From Vibrio tapetis subsp. tapetis (GTDB taxonomy: Bacteria > Pseudomonadota > Gammaproteobacteria > Enterobacterales > Vibrionaceae), in contig NZ_LT960611.1 in NCBI RefSeq assembly GCF_900233005.1, positions 62,001-126,000 of the forward strand: a DNA stretch of 64,000 nt. Reading direction: 5' to 3'. Both the position numbers and the translations under genes were made by a program. This document shows, piece after piece, positions 31,600 through 40,065 of the stretch; positions within the stretch are counted from its first letter, which is position 1; each line of letters starts with the position of its first letter. The notes beneath the pieces are model-generated. The model was not told where the DNA came from, searched no databases, and saw only the letters and a program-made list of their open reading frames with translations.

Positions 31600-34158
31600 T
31601 TACAAGAGTTTCTTCAGTCTATACAAAGCTTCTAGCGCTTGGCGTGGACTAAGATCGTCTGGATTAATGCTGCCTAATGCCAATTCCACTTCACTGGGCT
31701 CTGGGATCAAGCTCAATTGATTAGCAATATCAACTTCACTAGGAATTGAACTATCACTGACGCTTAATTGCTCTAGCTGGGTTAGCTTGCCTCGAGCATT
31801 TTTAATGACGGTTTTGGGTACACCAGCAAGGCTTGCAACGGCCAGGCCGTAAGATTTACTTGCCGCACCTTCTTGAACCGCGTGCATGAATGCAATGGTA
31901 TCACCGTGTTCTACCGCATCGAGATGAACATTGGCTAAGCCTGCTATTTGGTTAGGCAGCTCGGTTAACTCAAAATAGTGCGTAGCAAACAAAGTCATGG
32001 CACTAATTTGGTTCGCTAGCCATTCTGCACTTGCCCAAGCCAAAGAAAGGCCATCATAAGTGCTGGTGCCTCGTCCAATCTCATCCATTAAGACTAAGCT
32101 TTTCGCTGTGGCGTTATGGAGAATATTGGCTGTTTCCGTCATTTCAACCATGAAAGTTGAGCGGCCAGAGGCGAGATCATCAGAAGCGCCAATACGCGTA
32201 AATATGCGATCTATCGAGCCAATGGTGGCTGACTCTGCAGGCACATAACAACCAATGTGAGCCATCAGTGCAATAAGAGCAGTTTGACGCATGTAAGTCG
32301 ATTTACCACCCATGTTAGGGCCCGTAACAATCAACATTTTACGCTTTGGATGCAATTCAATCGGGTTTGCGATAAATGGTTCATCCATTACCTTTTCGAC
32401 CACTGGGTGGCGACCGGCTTGAATGTGTATGCCCGGTTCTTCTGTTAGCGTTGGACGACAGTAGTCTAGACTTTCAGCCCTTTCTGCCAAGTTTTGTAAT
32501 ACATCAATTTGTGAAACCGCAGAGGCGAGATTTTGTAGCTGCTCTAGGTGTGGTAGCAACAGATCGAACAGTTCTTCCCACAGTTGTTTTTCAATAGCCA
32601 ACGCTTTGGATTTTGAACTGAGCACTTTGTCTTCGTGTTCTTTGAGCTCTGGAATGATGTAGCGTTCAGCATTTTTTAGGGTTTGTCTGCGCACATAATG
32701 AGGCGGTACAAGGTGGCTTTGGCCGCGACTGACTTGGATAAAGAAGCCATGCACGTTGTTGTAACCTACTTTTAGTGTATCTATGCCATGGCGTTCGCGT
32801 TCTTCTTGTTCAAGCTTAGTTAAAAACTCGGTAGCGCCCTCGGCCAGTGCTCGCCATTCATCAAGTTCTGCGTTGTACCCTTCGGCAAGTACGCCACCAT
32901 CCCGAATAACGACCGGAGGATTCTCTTTTATCGCTCGTTCTAATAAATGGCAAACCTCGTCTGATGGTGCGATGAATTGACGAAGCTTTTTCAAATACGG
33001 CTGAGTGGCAGATTCGAGGTCTTGATGCAACTCAGGTAATTGCTGCATAGCGTGGCGTAAACGCGCAAGATCTCGTGGCCTTGCAGAACGAAGCGCAAGG
33101 CGAGCTAAGATCCGCTCAATATCGCCAATTTGCTTCAAGGTCGGTTGCAGTGTGTCGAATAAAGCGGACTCTTTTAGTTCGGTGATCACATCCAGACGTT
33201 GATCTAAGGTATCTAAAGTACGCATTGGTTGATGTAACCAACGCTTGAGCATGCGGCTACCCATTGCGGTTGCTGTGTGATCGAGTACCTCAGCCAGAGT
33301 ATTATCGTATCCGCCCGCCAAGTTTTGCGTTAATTCTAGGTTACGTCGAGTGGCGGCATCTAAGATCACTGAGTGATCTTGGCGATCAATCGTTAATGAG
33401 CGAATATGGGGCAGAGCGGTACGCTGAGTATCTTTAACGTATTGAATCAAACAGCCAGCAGCACATAAACCAAGCTTGGCATTTTCAACGCCAAAACCAA
33501 CCAGATCTTTGGTTCCGAATTGTTGGTTTAGTTGTTGTTTAGCGGTATCTAGTTCGAATTCCCAAACTGGGCGACGACGATTACCATTTCGGTTCGCCAT
33601 CAAATGAACAGGCTCAAAATCTTCAGAGAAAAGTAGTTCTCTTGGCGCTGTACGTTGAAGCTCCGCGGCCATCGATTCTTCTGTTTCTGGTTCGGTCAGC
33701 TGGAAACGGCCCGAGGTAATATCTAACGTTGCGTAGCCAAACTTATCGTTGTGGTGATAAATAGCGGCAATGAGGTTGTCAACACGCTCTGATAGCAAAG
33801 CTTCATCCGTAACCGTCCCCGGTGTTACGATGCGTACCACTTGGCGTTCTACTGGGCCTTTACTGGTCGCAGGGTCGCCAATTTGCTCACAAATCGCAAT
33901 GGACTCTCCGAGCTGAACAAGCTTAGCCAGATAGCCTTCAACGGCATGAAAAGGCACGCCTGCCATTGGTATCGGTTCACCTGCTGAAGAGCCGCGTTTA
34001 GTTAACGAAATCTCAAGTAATTGAGAGGCACGTTTGGCATCATCATAAAATAGCTCGTAAAAGTCACCCATACGATAAAAAAGCAGAATATCGGGGTTTT
34101 CTGCTTTGAGTCTATGGTATTGCTGCATCATGGGTGTGTGTTTTTGATCTGCTTTCAC
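31600..34158 (-). CDS. mutS: DNA mismatch repair protein MutS
   Basis: An 852-residue mismatch-recognition ATPase. The mismatch-binding motif F-Y-E-L-F lies near residues 31-35, after T-P-M-M-Q-Q-Y. The Walker A motif is [13 protein letters not shown] near 613-625, followed by D-E-I-G-R-G-T-S-T. The C-terminal helix-turn-helix and tail are complete. A GTG start at 34158 gives the family N-terminus. It is convergent to rpoS and divergent from pncC with 93 bases between. Confidence 0.97.
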   Translation of the reverse strand: MKADQKHTPMMQQYHRLKAENPDILLFYRMGDFYELFYDDAKRASQLLEISLTKRGSSAGEPIPMAGVPFHAVEGYLAKLVQLGESIAICEQIGDPATSKGPVERQVVRIVTPGTVTDEALLSERVDNLIAAIYHHNDKFGYATLDITSGRFQLTEPETEESMAAELQRTAPRELLFSEDFEPVHLMANRNGNRRRPVWEFELDTAKQQLNQQFGTKDLVGFGVENAKLGLCAAGCLIQYVKDTQRTALPHIRSLTIDRQDHSVILDAATRRNLELTQNLAGGYDNTLAEVLDHTATAMGSRMLKRWLHQPMRTLDTLDQRLDVITELKESALFDTLQPTLKQIGDIERILARLALRSARPRDLARLRHAMQQLPELHQDLESATQPYLKKLRQFIAPSDEVCHLLERAIKENPPVVIRDGGVLAEGYNAELDEWRALAEGATEFLTKLEQEERERHGIDTLKVGYNNVHGFFIQVSRGQSHLVPPHYVRRQTLKNAERYIIPELKEHEDKVLSSKSKALAIEKQLWEELFDLLLPHLEQLQNLASAVSQIDVLQNLAERAESLDYCRPTLTEEPGIHIQAGRHPVVEKVMDEPFIANPIELHPKRKMLIVTGPNMGGKSTYMRQTALIALMAHIGCYVPAESATIGSIDRIFTRIGASDDLASGRSTFMVEMTETANILHNATAKSLVLMDEIGRGTSTYDGLSLAWASAEWLANQISAMTLFATHYFELTELPNQIAGLANVHLDAVEHGDTIAFMHAVQEGAASKSYGLAVASLAGVPKTVIKNARGKLTQLEQLSVSDSSIPSEVDIANQLSLIPEPSEVELALGSINPDDLSPRQALEALYRLKKLL

Positions 34159-34251
34159 TTTGATGACCTTAGTAACTGCTTTCGTTTATTGTCTATGGCG
34201 CTTAGGATACGTGAATCACCTGCTCGCGCAAAGTTGAAAAGAGGATTTTCC

Positions 34252-34761
34252 ATGATTGAAATAAGAAATGAATTGAGCCTTGAATTGGGACAATACTTGC
34301 AAGCAAGCAAACAAGTTATGACCACCGCTGAATCCTGTACCGGTGGTGGGCTATCTATGGCGATAACGGACATCGCGGGCAGTTCGGCTTGGTTTGACCG
34401 AGCATTTGTTACCTATAGTAACGAAGCAAAAATGGAGATGCTTGGTGTCAATGAAAGTACGCTAATGACTCACGGTGCAGTCAGTGAGGCAGTCGTCGAA
34501 GAAATGGCAGCAGGTGCCCTGACTCATTCAAATGCAACCATTGCTGTATCAATCAGTGGTATCGCAGGCCCTGGCGGGGGCAGTAAAGAAAAGCCTGTCG
34601 GTACTGTGTGTTTTGGTTTTTCAGATCAATCAGGCTGGTGCAAAATTTCTACGCAGTTATTTAGTGGCAATAGGTCAGAAGTGCGAGAAAAAGCAATCGT
34701 GTATTCGTTGCGTGTTTTGATTGAGTATTTGCAGTCAGGCTCTAAGTTTTCAACTCTGTAG
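34252..34761 (+). CDS. pncC: Nicotinamide-nucleotide amidase PncC (CinA C-terminal type)
   Basis: A 169-residue stand-alone CinA C-terminal-domain protein that deamidates NMN to nicotinate mononucleotide. The active-site segment T-A-E-S-C-T-G-G-G lies near residues 24-32, and G-I-A-G-P-G-G-G-S near 103-111. The ATG at 34252 has GAGGA upstream; the longer frame from 34114 would run antisense into mutS. Placement between mutS and recA is the standard order in this group. Confidence 0.93.
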   Translation: MIEIRNELSLELGQYLQASKQVMTTAESCTGGGLSMAITDIAGSSAWFDRAFVTYSNEAKMEMLGVNESTLMTHGAVSEAVVEEMAAGALTHSNATIAVSISGIAGPGGGSKEKPVGTVCFGFSDQSGWCKISTQLFSGNRSEVREKAIVYSLRVLIEYLQSGSKFSTL

Positions 34762-34831
34762 GTTGCGCGCTTTATTGCAAGCGCTAGTTTAGCGAGTCGA
34801 ACAAACAAATTTATTTTCATACAGGTATAGA

Positions 34832-34851
34832 CACTGTATGAATCAACAGTA
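34832..34851 (+). promoter_or_regulatory. LexA (SOS) box upstream of recA
   Basis: CTGT-N8-ACAG at 34834-34849 is a perfect match to the core LexA operator, with TA at the right flank. It lies 45-60 bases before the recA start, where the recA promoter is expected. Confidence 0.9.
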
Positions 34852-34893
34852 TAATAAGCAGCATATCAAAAAACACGTTGTGTGGAGAAAGTG

Positions 34894-35934
34894 ATGGATG
34901 ACAACAAGAAAAAGGCACTAGCCGCGGCGCTTGGCCAAATTGAAAAACAATTCGGCAAAGGCTCTATTATGCGTCTTGGTGATAACCGTACAATGGATGT
35001 TGAAACCATTTCTACCGGTTCACTTTCATTAGACATCGCTTTGGGTGCTGGTGGTTTACCTATGGGGCGTATCGTTGAAGTATACGGGCCTGAAAGTTCT
35101 GGTAAAACAACCCTGACTCTAGAGCTTATTGCAGCCGCGCAGCGTGTAGGTAAAACATGTGCATTTATCGATGCAGAGCATGCCCTTGACCCGATTTATG
35201 CTAAAAAGCTTGGTGTTGATATCGATGCCCTTTTGGTCTCTCAACCGGATACTGGTGAGCAAGCACTAGAAATTTGTGATGCATTAGCACGCTCTGGCGC
35301 AATCGACGTAATGGTTATTGACTCCGTAGCAGCGTTAACGCCAAAAGCTGAAATTGAAGGCGAAATGGGCGACAGCCACATGGGTCTTCAAGCTCGTATG
35401 CTTTCTCAAGCCATGCGTAAGCTTACGGGTAACCTAAAGCAGTCTAACTGTATGTGTATCTTCATCAACCAAATCCGTATGAAGATTGGTGTGATGTTTG
35501 GTAACCCAGAAACCACAACAGGTGGTAACGCGCTTAAGTTTTACGCTTCTGTTCGTCTTGATATCCGTCGTACGGGTTCGATTAAAGATGGCGACGAAAT
35601 CGTGGGTAACGAAACTCGCATTAAAGTGGTTAAAAACAAAATTGCCGCACCATTTAAGCAAGCTGAAACTCAAATTCTTTATGGCCAAGGCTTTAACCGT
35701 AATGGTGAGCTAATTGACCTAGGTGTTAAGCACAAGTTGGTTGATAAAGCCGGTGCTTGGTATAGCTACAATGGTGACAAGATTGGTCAAGGTAAAGCGA
35801 ACGCAGGTAAATATCTAGCAGAGCACACCAATATTGCCCTAGAGATTGATAGCAAGTTACGTGAAATGCTTTTGACGCCAGTTGAGCTGGATGAGTCAGA
35901 AGGTGAGAAAGAAGCACCACAAGAAGAATTATAA
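34894..35934 (+). CDS. recA: Recombinase RecA
   Basis: A 346-residue recombinase and LexA co-protease. The Walker A motif G-P-E-S-S-G-K-T is at residues 65-72, and the whole core and the acidic C-terminal tail are present. ATG at 34894 gives M-D-D-N-K-K-K-A-L; the GTG at 34882 in the same frame would use the Shine-Dalgarno GGAG as coding sequence, so it is rejected. The gene ends in its own terminator. recX, usually the next gene in vibrios, is not found before alaS. Confidence 0.99.
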   Translation: MDDNKKKALAAALGQIEKQFGKGSIMRLGDNRTMDVETISTGSLSLDIALGAGGLPMGRIVEVYGPESSGKTTLTLELIAAAQRVGKTCAFIDAEHALDPIYAKKLGVDIDALLVSQPDTGEQALEICDALARSGAIDVMVIDSVAALTPKAEIEGEMGDSHMGLQARMLSQAMRKLTGNLKQSNCMCIFINQIRMKIGVMFGNPETTTGGNALKFYASVRLDIRRTGSIKDGDEIVGNETRIKVVKNKIAAPFKQAETQILYGQGFNRNGELIDLGVKHKLVDKAGAWYSYNGDKIGQGKANAGKYLAEHTNIALEIDSKLREMLLTPVELDESEGEKEAPQEEL

Positions 35935-35973
35935 CCAAAACCTGTTTTATTATTGTTTTGGTTAATAAATATA

Positions 35974-35997
35974 AAAGCCTCGCATTGCGAGGCTTTT
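35974..35997 (+). terminator. Terminator after recA
   Basis: AAAGCCTCGC pairs with GCGAGGCTTT around a short loop, followed by T residues. It isolates recA from the downstream yjf-type operon. Confidence 0.92.
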
Positions 35998-36238
35998 TGC
36001 TATTTAAAGAGTAACAATATGTTAGCGAACGTAAATGGCAAATAGTGAACTTTAATATAGATACTATATCTAACTAAATAAATGTGAATTAGTTGTTCGG
36101 TGGAGAGAGGGTATTAAATTGAATTCAATTTCTAATATGAATTATGTCTAATATTATTCGTTGTTTAAGTTAATAGTTGAAAACACCTCTCCAAGGTGAG
36201 ATTGTAATGGTGTCATTTTCTAATTTGGAATACTTATT
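35998..36238 (+). other. AT-rich leader before the yjf-type operon
   Basis: About 240 bases without a gene, very AT-rich. It should hold the operon promoter, but I see no convincing sigma-70 or sigma-54 (GG-N10-GC) element. It contains a perfect 16-base palindrome (36116-36131), listed separately, and a small hairpin CACCT...AGGTG near 36184-36198. No recX remnant is readable. Confidence 0.5.
36116..36131. promoter_or_regulatory. Perfect 16-base palindrome, candidate operator
   Basis: AAATTGAATTCAATTT is its own reverse complement and lies 108 bases before the first gene of the yjf-type operon. A dimeric regulator could bind here. No known regulator is recognised, and AT-rich palindromes can arise by chance. 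Confidence 0.35.
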
Positions 36239-36643
36239 ATGGCTTGGACTTTATCAGAACTCACTTCAATTCTTGGCAAACATGAAGGTTGGAGTGTCGA
36301 TTCATCTACGTGTGAAGAATCACTGGTGTTAAAAAATGAAGACGGTATTGACGCTTATGTCGCCGTAGCTGGGGAGCAAATTATTGCCGAGGTAATTCTA
36401 TTTCCTACGTTATCAGTATCTGATGTGCATGCATTGAATAATGTAATTTTGAGAACGCATAAGATGTTCCCACTCTCGACCATTGGTATTAATACCATTG
36501 CGGGCGAGGACTACTACGTTGCATTCGGTTCATTGTCTTCTCAATCAAAAGAAGAAAGTGTGGTTATTGAAGTCGCTACTTTGTATCGCAATGTGGAAGC
36601 ATTTATCGATTTGTATGATGAATATTTAGGAGTGTCAGCATGA
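36239..36643 (+). CDS. DUF2170 family protein (YjfI-like)
   Basis: A 134-residue acidic soluble protein that I recognise as the DUF2170/YjfI family by its opening W-T-L-S-E-L, the N-E-D-G-I-D-A-Y-V-A-V segment and position directly before a PspA-type gene. The molecular function of the family is not established to my knowledge. No signal peptide or membrane segment is visible. Its stop overlaps the next start by four bases, so it is translationally coupled. In E. coli yjfI is likewise followed by yjfJ. Confidence 0.8.
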   Translation: MAWTLSELTSILGKHEGWSVDSSTCEESLVLKNEDGIDAYVAVAGEQIIAEVILFPTLSVSDVHALNNVILRTHKMFPLSTIGINTIAGEDYYVAFGSLSSQSKEESVVIEVATLYRNVEAFIDLYDEYLGVSA

Positions 36644-37326
36644 GTGTTTGGAAAAAACTATTTACCGCGATTAAAGGTGGCGTAAATGAAGCCGCTGAAG
36701 GTGCTGCCGATAATCAAGCGTTACGAATTCTGGATCAAGAGATCAGAGAAGCTAAAGAAGAATTAAGAAAGTCAGATCAAGCTCTTGTGTCTATTGTGGC
36801 CAAAAGAAAATTAGCTGAAAACAAAGCGTCAGGGTTTTCTGCCAGTATTTCAGAATACGAAGCGCATGCTCGCTCTGCAATGGAGAAAGGAGAGCAGGCG
36901 TTGGCATTGGAGTGTGCAGGTAAGGTTGCTGAATTTACTAGCCAACAAAGTGTTGAGCAAAAGTATGCAGAACAATTTGGCGTGTCAGAGCAAAAATTGA
37001 AAGAAAATATTGCTCAGGCGAAAGATAAGTTACGTCAACTTGAACAACAAGTAGACGTAGTGAAAGCCAACGAAGCGGTTCAAAAAGCCCAAACAGCAGT
37101 CTCGTCAACCAATGTTGGTGCGAATAGTAAAATGACAACCGCTGTCGAATCGCTAGAGCGAATTAAAAATCGCCAAGCAGAGAAACAAGCGCAATTAGAA
37201 GCCGCGGAAGAAATGCATCAAGAACAAACTGGTAGCAGCCTAGATAAAAAATTAGCGCAGGCGGGCATTACTTCTGGTGGACAATCTTCTGCAGAAGATG
37301 AGCTTGCACGAATTCTAGGGAAATAA
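36640..37326 (+). CDS. PspA/IM30 family protein (YjfJ-like)
   Basis: A 228-residue protein almost wholly alpha-helical and charged, with long coiled-coil stretches rich in E, K, Q and A (about residues 25-190), typical of PspA/IM30/ESCRT-III-like proteins. The family forms oligomeric rods or scaffolds on stressed inner membranes. It is more similar in context to YjfJ than to the PspA of the pspABC operon; no pspF, pspB or pspC is nearby. It lies second in the operon, 15 bases before an ion-channel gene, suggesting membrane-integrity or ion-leak function. Confidence 0.85.
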   Translation: MSVWKKLFTAIKGGVNEAAEGAADNQALRILDQEIREAKEELRKSDQALVSIVAKRKLAENKASGFSASISEYEAHARSAMEKGEQALALECAGKVAEFTSQQSVEQKYAEQFGVSEQKLKENIAQAKDKLRQLEQQVDVVKANEAVQKAQTAVSSTNVGANSKMTTAVESLERIKNRQAEKQAQLEAAEEMHQEQTGSSLDKKLAQAGITSGGQSSAEDELARILGK

Positions 37327-37341
37327 GACAGAGAATTTAGC

Positions 37342-38364
37342 ATGCCAATCTGGATGATTGTGAAAAGGTGGGCTTATACCCACCTTAGTGATCTAAGTAG
37401 TCGAAATTTGCTGGTCATATTTGCCGCTTACGTTGTTATATCGTGGCTATTATTAACCGGAGTGGGTGAAAGCGCCCTGACGGCGAATTTTACCGATTTC
37501 ATTTACTACTTAATAGTAACGTCGTCTACCGTTGGCTATGGCGACATGTCGCCAACAACTGTGATGGGCAAATGGATTGTGGGCCTGTTTGTTATTCCTG
37601 GTGGTCTGGGATTATTTGCGGTTTCATTGAGCCGTATTGCAACCGTGTTAATCAGTTCGTGGCGAGCAGGCTTACAAGGAAAACGGAGAGTAAAAGTGGA
37701 GAATCATATTCTTTTGTTGGGTTGGAACGAGCAAAGGACGCTTCATTTAGTTCGAATGCTTCAACATGAGGAGTCAGGGCGCAGACCTATTGTACTGTGC
37801 GCTCGGGCAGAGATAGAAAATCCAATGCCCTCTGAAATTGAATTTGTTCATGTTGGCAGTTTTACCGACAGCATGAGCATGAACAAAACCAATATAGAGC
37901 AAGCCAGCTGTATTATTGTCGACAACCCTGAAGACGATGTGACGTTATCTGCCGCATTGTATTGCGCTAATTTAAACCCTTCAGCCCATATTCTTGCGTA
38001 TTTTAAAGATGAAGCGTTGAGTCATCTGCTTAAAACTCATTGCCCAAATGTGGAATGTATCCCTTCGGTTGCTATTGAGCTATTAGCAAAAGCGGCCGTC
38101 GATCCTGGCTCCAGTGCTTTGCATCAAGAATTATTGAGTTCAACTCAGGGCATGACTCAGTATTCAGTTATTTACTCCGGGCAAGCAACCACAGTGTCGG
38201 TGTTATTTGAACAATTTAAAAAGCAATATCATGCGACGCTCATTGGCTTAGATAATGGTGATGGCATTAAGCTAAACCCTGAGTTAGACGTTAACGTCCT
38301 CCCTGATACCAAACTATTTTATATTGCAGACGAACGTGTCGAGCATTTTGATTGGAACGAGTAA
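37342..38364 (+). CDS. Two-helix potassium channel with RCK/TrkA-N-like domain
   Basis: A 340-residue membrane protein. Helix 1 (about residues 22-40), a pore loop with the K+ filter T-V-G-Y-G-D (63-68) and helix 2 (about 76-98) are followed by a cytoplasmic Rossmann-like domain starting N-H-I-L-L-L-G-W-N and a second C-terminal lobe. This is the MthK/Kch-like layout. The usual GxGxxG nucleotide loop is altered to L-L-G-W-N, so ligand binding is uncertain. From memory E. coli yjfIJKLMC has no channel at this point. Its stop overlaps the next start by one base (TAATG), so it belongs to the operon. Confidence 0.9.
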   Translation: MPIWMIVKRWAYTHLSDLSSRNLLVIFAAYVVISWLLLTGVGESALTANFTDFIYYLIVTSSTVGYGDMSPTTVMGKWIVGLFVIPGGLGLFAVSLSRIATVLISSWRAGLQGKRRVKVENHILLLGWNEQRTLHLVRMLQHEESGRRPIVLCARAEIENPMPSEIEFVHVGSFTDSMSMNKTNIEQASCIIVDNPEDDVTLSAALYCANLNPSAHILAYFKDEALSHLLKTHCPNVECIPSVAIELLAKAAVDPGSSALHQELLSSTQGMTQYSVIYSGQATTVSVLFEQFKKQYHATLIGLDNGDGIKLNPELDVNVLPDTKLFYIADERVEHFDWNE

Positions 38365-39005
38365 TGTTCAATTGGTTAAAGAAAAAAGCAAGTAAGCCCG
38401 AAGAAGTGCAACCTCAAGCACCTGAAGTTTTAGGATTAAGGCTAGGGGGGGCATTTGAACTAGACGATTTGAAGTTTAGAATGCTTGAGCCGGATCTGGT
38501 TATTGAGGGCGCCTCACGCACTCAGATTATTCAAGCCGTCGGTGAAGTAATACTCGATGATAATACGCGTTTGCTGCGCTTCTATACGGATGATGATGGC
38601 TATTTACAAGTATTGCAGCACGGCTTAGATGATAGCGGCGTGGCGGAAGTTAAGCTGTTTTATTTTTACGATACTAAACCCATTGATGTGCAGTCTGTAT
38701 GGGATTCATGGCTTGATACTGACTTGGTTAAGCCTAGTGTCTCTCTCGAAGAAAAAACGTTTTACAAAGTATGGGAAAACGGTCGTCCTATCGCAATGAC
38801 AGAAAAGACGTTTGATCGGGAAGGTCGGATCACTGAAACTGATCAATTTGTCATGCTCTACGAGCGTGAAGTCAATGAACACTATGCCGAATCACTGCTC
38901 ATCGCGTGTGAAGAGACGGCTAAAACACCTCATCAACTGGAGCGTTGTGTTACCTACATTACAGGTATTAATGTTTCAGCAACAGATTTTACTGTTATCG
39001 GATAA
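38364..39005 (+). CDS. DUF2491 family protein (YjfK-like)
   Basis: A 213-residue soluble acidic protein from the ATG at 38364, which overlaps the channel stop; an upstream GTG-type start at 38352 lies inside the channel gene. The family is recognised from the opening F-N-W-L-K-K-K, the A-F-E-L-D-D-L-K-F-R segment, Y-T-D-D-D-G-Y-L-Q and its place in a yjf-type operon. Function is unknown. No transmembrane helix or signal is present. Neighbours suggest a membrane-associated complex with the PspA-like protein. Confidence 0.78.
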   Translation: MFNWLKKKASKPEEVQPQAPEVLGLRLGGAFELDDLKFRMLEPDLVIEGASRTQIIQAVGEVILDDNTRLLRFYTDDDGYLQVLQHGLDDSGVAEVKLFYFYDTKPIDVQSVWDSWLDTDLVKPSVSLEEKTFYKVWENGRPIAMTEKTFDREGRITETDQFVMLYEREVNEHYAESLLIACEETAKTPHQLERCVTYITGINVSATDFTVIG

Positions 39006-39020
39006 CTACAGGATTTCAAT

Positions 39021-39434
39021 ATGGATTTTATTACACAGTCGCTTGGTGGGCTTGCTGATTTTGCCATTTATTTTGCTACATCGATTGGCTTTTTATTGTT
39101 GTTTAAGTTTATTTACACCCGTTTCACTCCGTACGATGAATGGAGCCTAGTTAAAGAAAATAACATGGCCGCTGCGGTTGCATTATCCGGGTCTTTTGTT
39201 GGATATAGCATCTCTATTTCTGGTGCGGCCGCGAACTCCGTTAATATTATCGATTTTGTGCTTTGGGGTCTTATCGCATTTATTGCTCAACTGATCGCCT
39301 TTGCTTTGGTTCGGTTTCTATTCTTACCAAAGATTGTACAACGAATTGAAAACAACGAAGTGTCTGCTGGTATCGTATTAGCGTCTGTATCGGTTTCGGT
39401 CGGTATGTTGAATGCTGCGTGTATGACCTATTAA
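39021..39434 (+). CDS. DUF350 family membrane protein (YjfL-like)
   Basis: A 137-residue integral membrane protein with four predicted helices (about residues 12-33, 48-68, 74-98 and 115-134) separated by short loops, matching DUF350/YjfL. Conserved small-residue stretches such as A-A-A-V-A-L-S-G-S-F-V-G-Y are visible. Function is unknown; the family is repeatedly found beside ATP-grasp ligase and PspA-type genes. It is 15 bases after the DUF2491 gene and 13 before the DUF1190 gene. Confidence 0.82.
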   Translation: MDFITQSLGGLADFAIYFATSIGFLLLFKFIYTRFTPYDEWSLVKENNMAAAVALSGSFVGYSISISGAAANSVNIIDFVLWGLIAFIAQLIAFALVRFLFLPKIVQRIENNEVSAGIVLASVSVSVGMLNAACMTY

Positions 39435-39447
39435 AAGGGGCTCAATG

Positions 39448-40059
39448 ATGAAACGAAGTCAACGAGTCATACTGCCGTCTATGCGTAAAGATTGGAGTAA
39501 AATTAACATTACTCCTTTTGCTGTAGCGGTGAGTGCTGTTGTAATTGCGGGTTGTTCAGACTCCGATCCCGACAATGATGCTCGGATTTATGCCGATGTC
39601 GAAGATTGCTCTCTTGATAATCCTGGCTATACCGAACAGTGCCAAGCAGCCTATGAAAATGCAGTGAACGAAGCGATGCGTACAGCGCCACGCTATGCGT
39701 CAGAAAATGATTGTAGGGTGGAGTTTCCTGGGGAAGAGTGCTTTCAGCCAAGAAATTCGTCTTGGTTTATCCCTGCGATGGGGGGCTATCTCTTTAGTAA
39801 AATGATCAATAATTCTCGTGGTTATTATAGTGAGCCTGTCTATCGTTATGGTGGTTCTTGGTATTCGACGAATGGTCGTTCGTATGGCTCTTATAATAGT
39901 GGCTACAATAAAGTCAAGATTAAGACCTCTGAGATGAAAAAAAAGCCAGCCGCAACACGAACCATGTCTCGCGGTGGTTTTGGTTCAACCGTTTCTGCGA
40001 AATCCAGTTGGAGTAAAAGTAGCTCGAGTAAGTCCAGTAAATCAAGCTGGGGTGGGTAA
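39448..40059 (+). CDS. DUF1190 lipoprotein (YjfM/YgiB-like) with Gly-Gly tail
   Basis: About 203 residues. A tat-like or long basic N-end precedes a hydrophobic stretch ending in V-I-A-G-C, a lipobox with the cysteine near residue 36. The D-C, C-x-A-A-Y and T-A-P-R-Y pattern identifies DUF1190. The tail has T-M-S-R-G-G-F-G-S, a Ser/Lys-rich low-complexity part, and ends in S-S-W-G-G. E. coli YgiB, as I recall, also ends in Gly-Gly. ATG 39448 suits the AAGGGG better than 39445. The next gene encodes an ATP-grasp ligase, as ygiC follows ygiB. Confidence 0.82.
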   Translation: MKRSQRVILPSMRKDWSKINITPFAVAVSAVVIAGCSDSDPDNDARIYADVEDCSLDNPGYTEQCQAAYENAVNEAMRTAPRYASENDCRVEFPGEECFQPRNSSWFIPAMGGYLFSKMINNSRGYYSEPVYRYGGSWYSTNGRSYGSYNSGYNKVKIKTSEMKKKPAATRTMSRGGFGSTVSAKSSWSKSSSSKSSKSSWGG

Positions 40060-40065
40060 AGCCTC

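Noticed and set aside
36640-37326. Classical phage-shock pspA of a pspF-pspABC locus
   Set aside because: No pspF, pspB or pspC nearby and no sigma-54 promoter seen; the neighbours are those of yjfJ.
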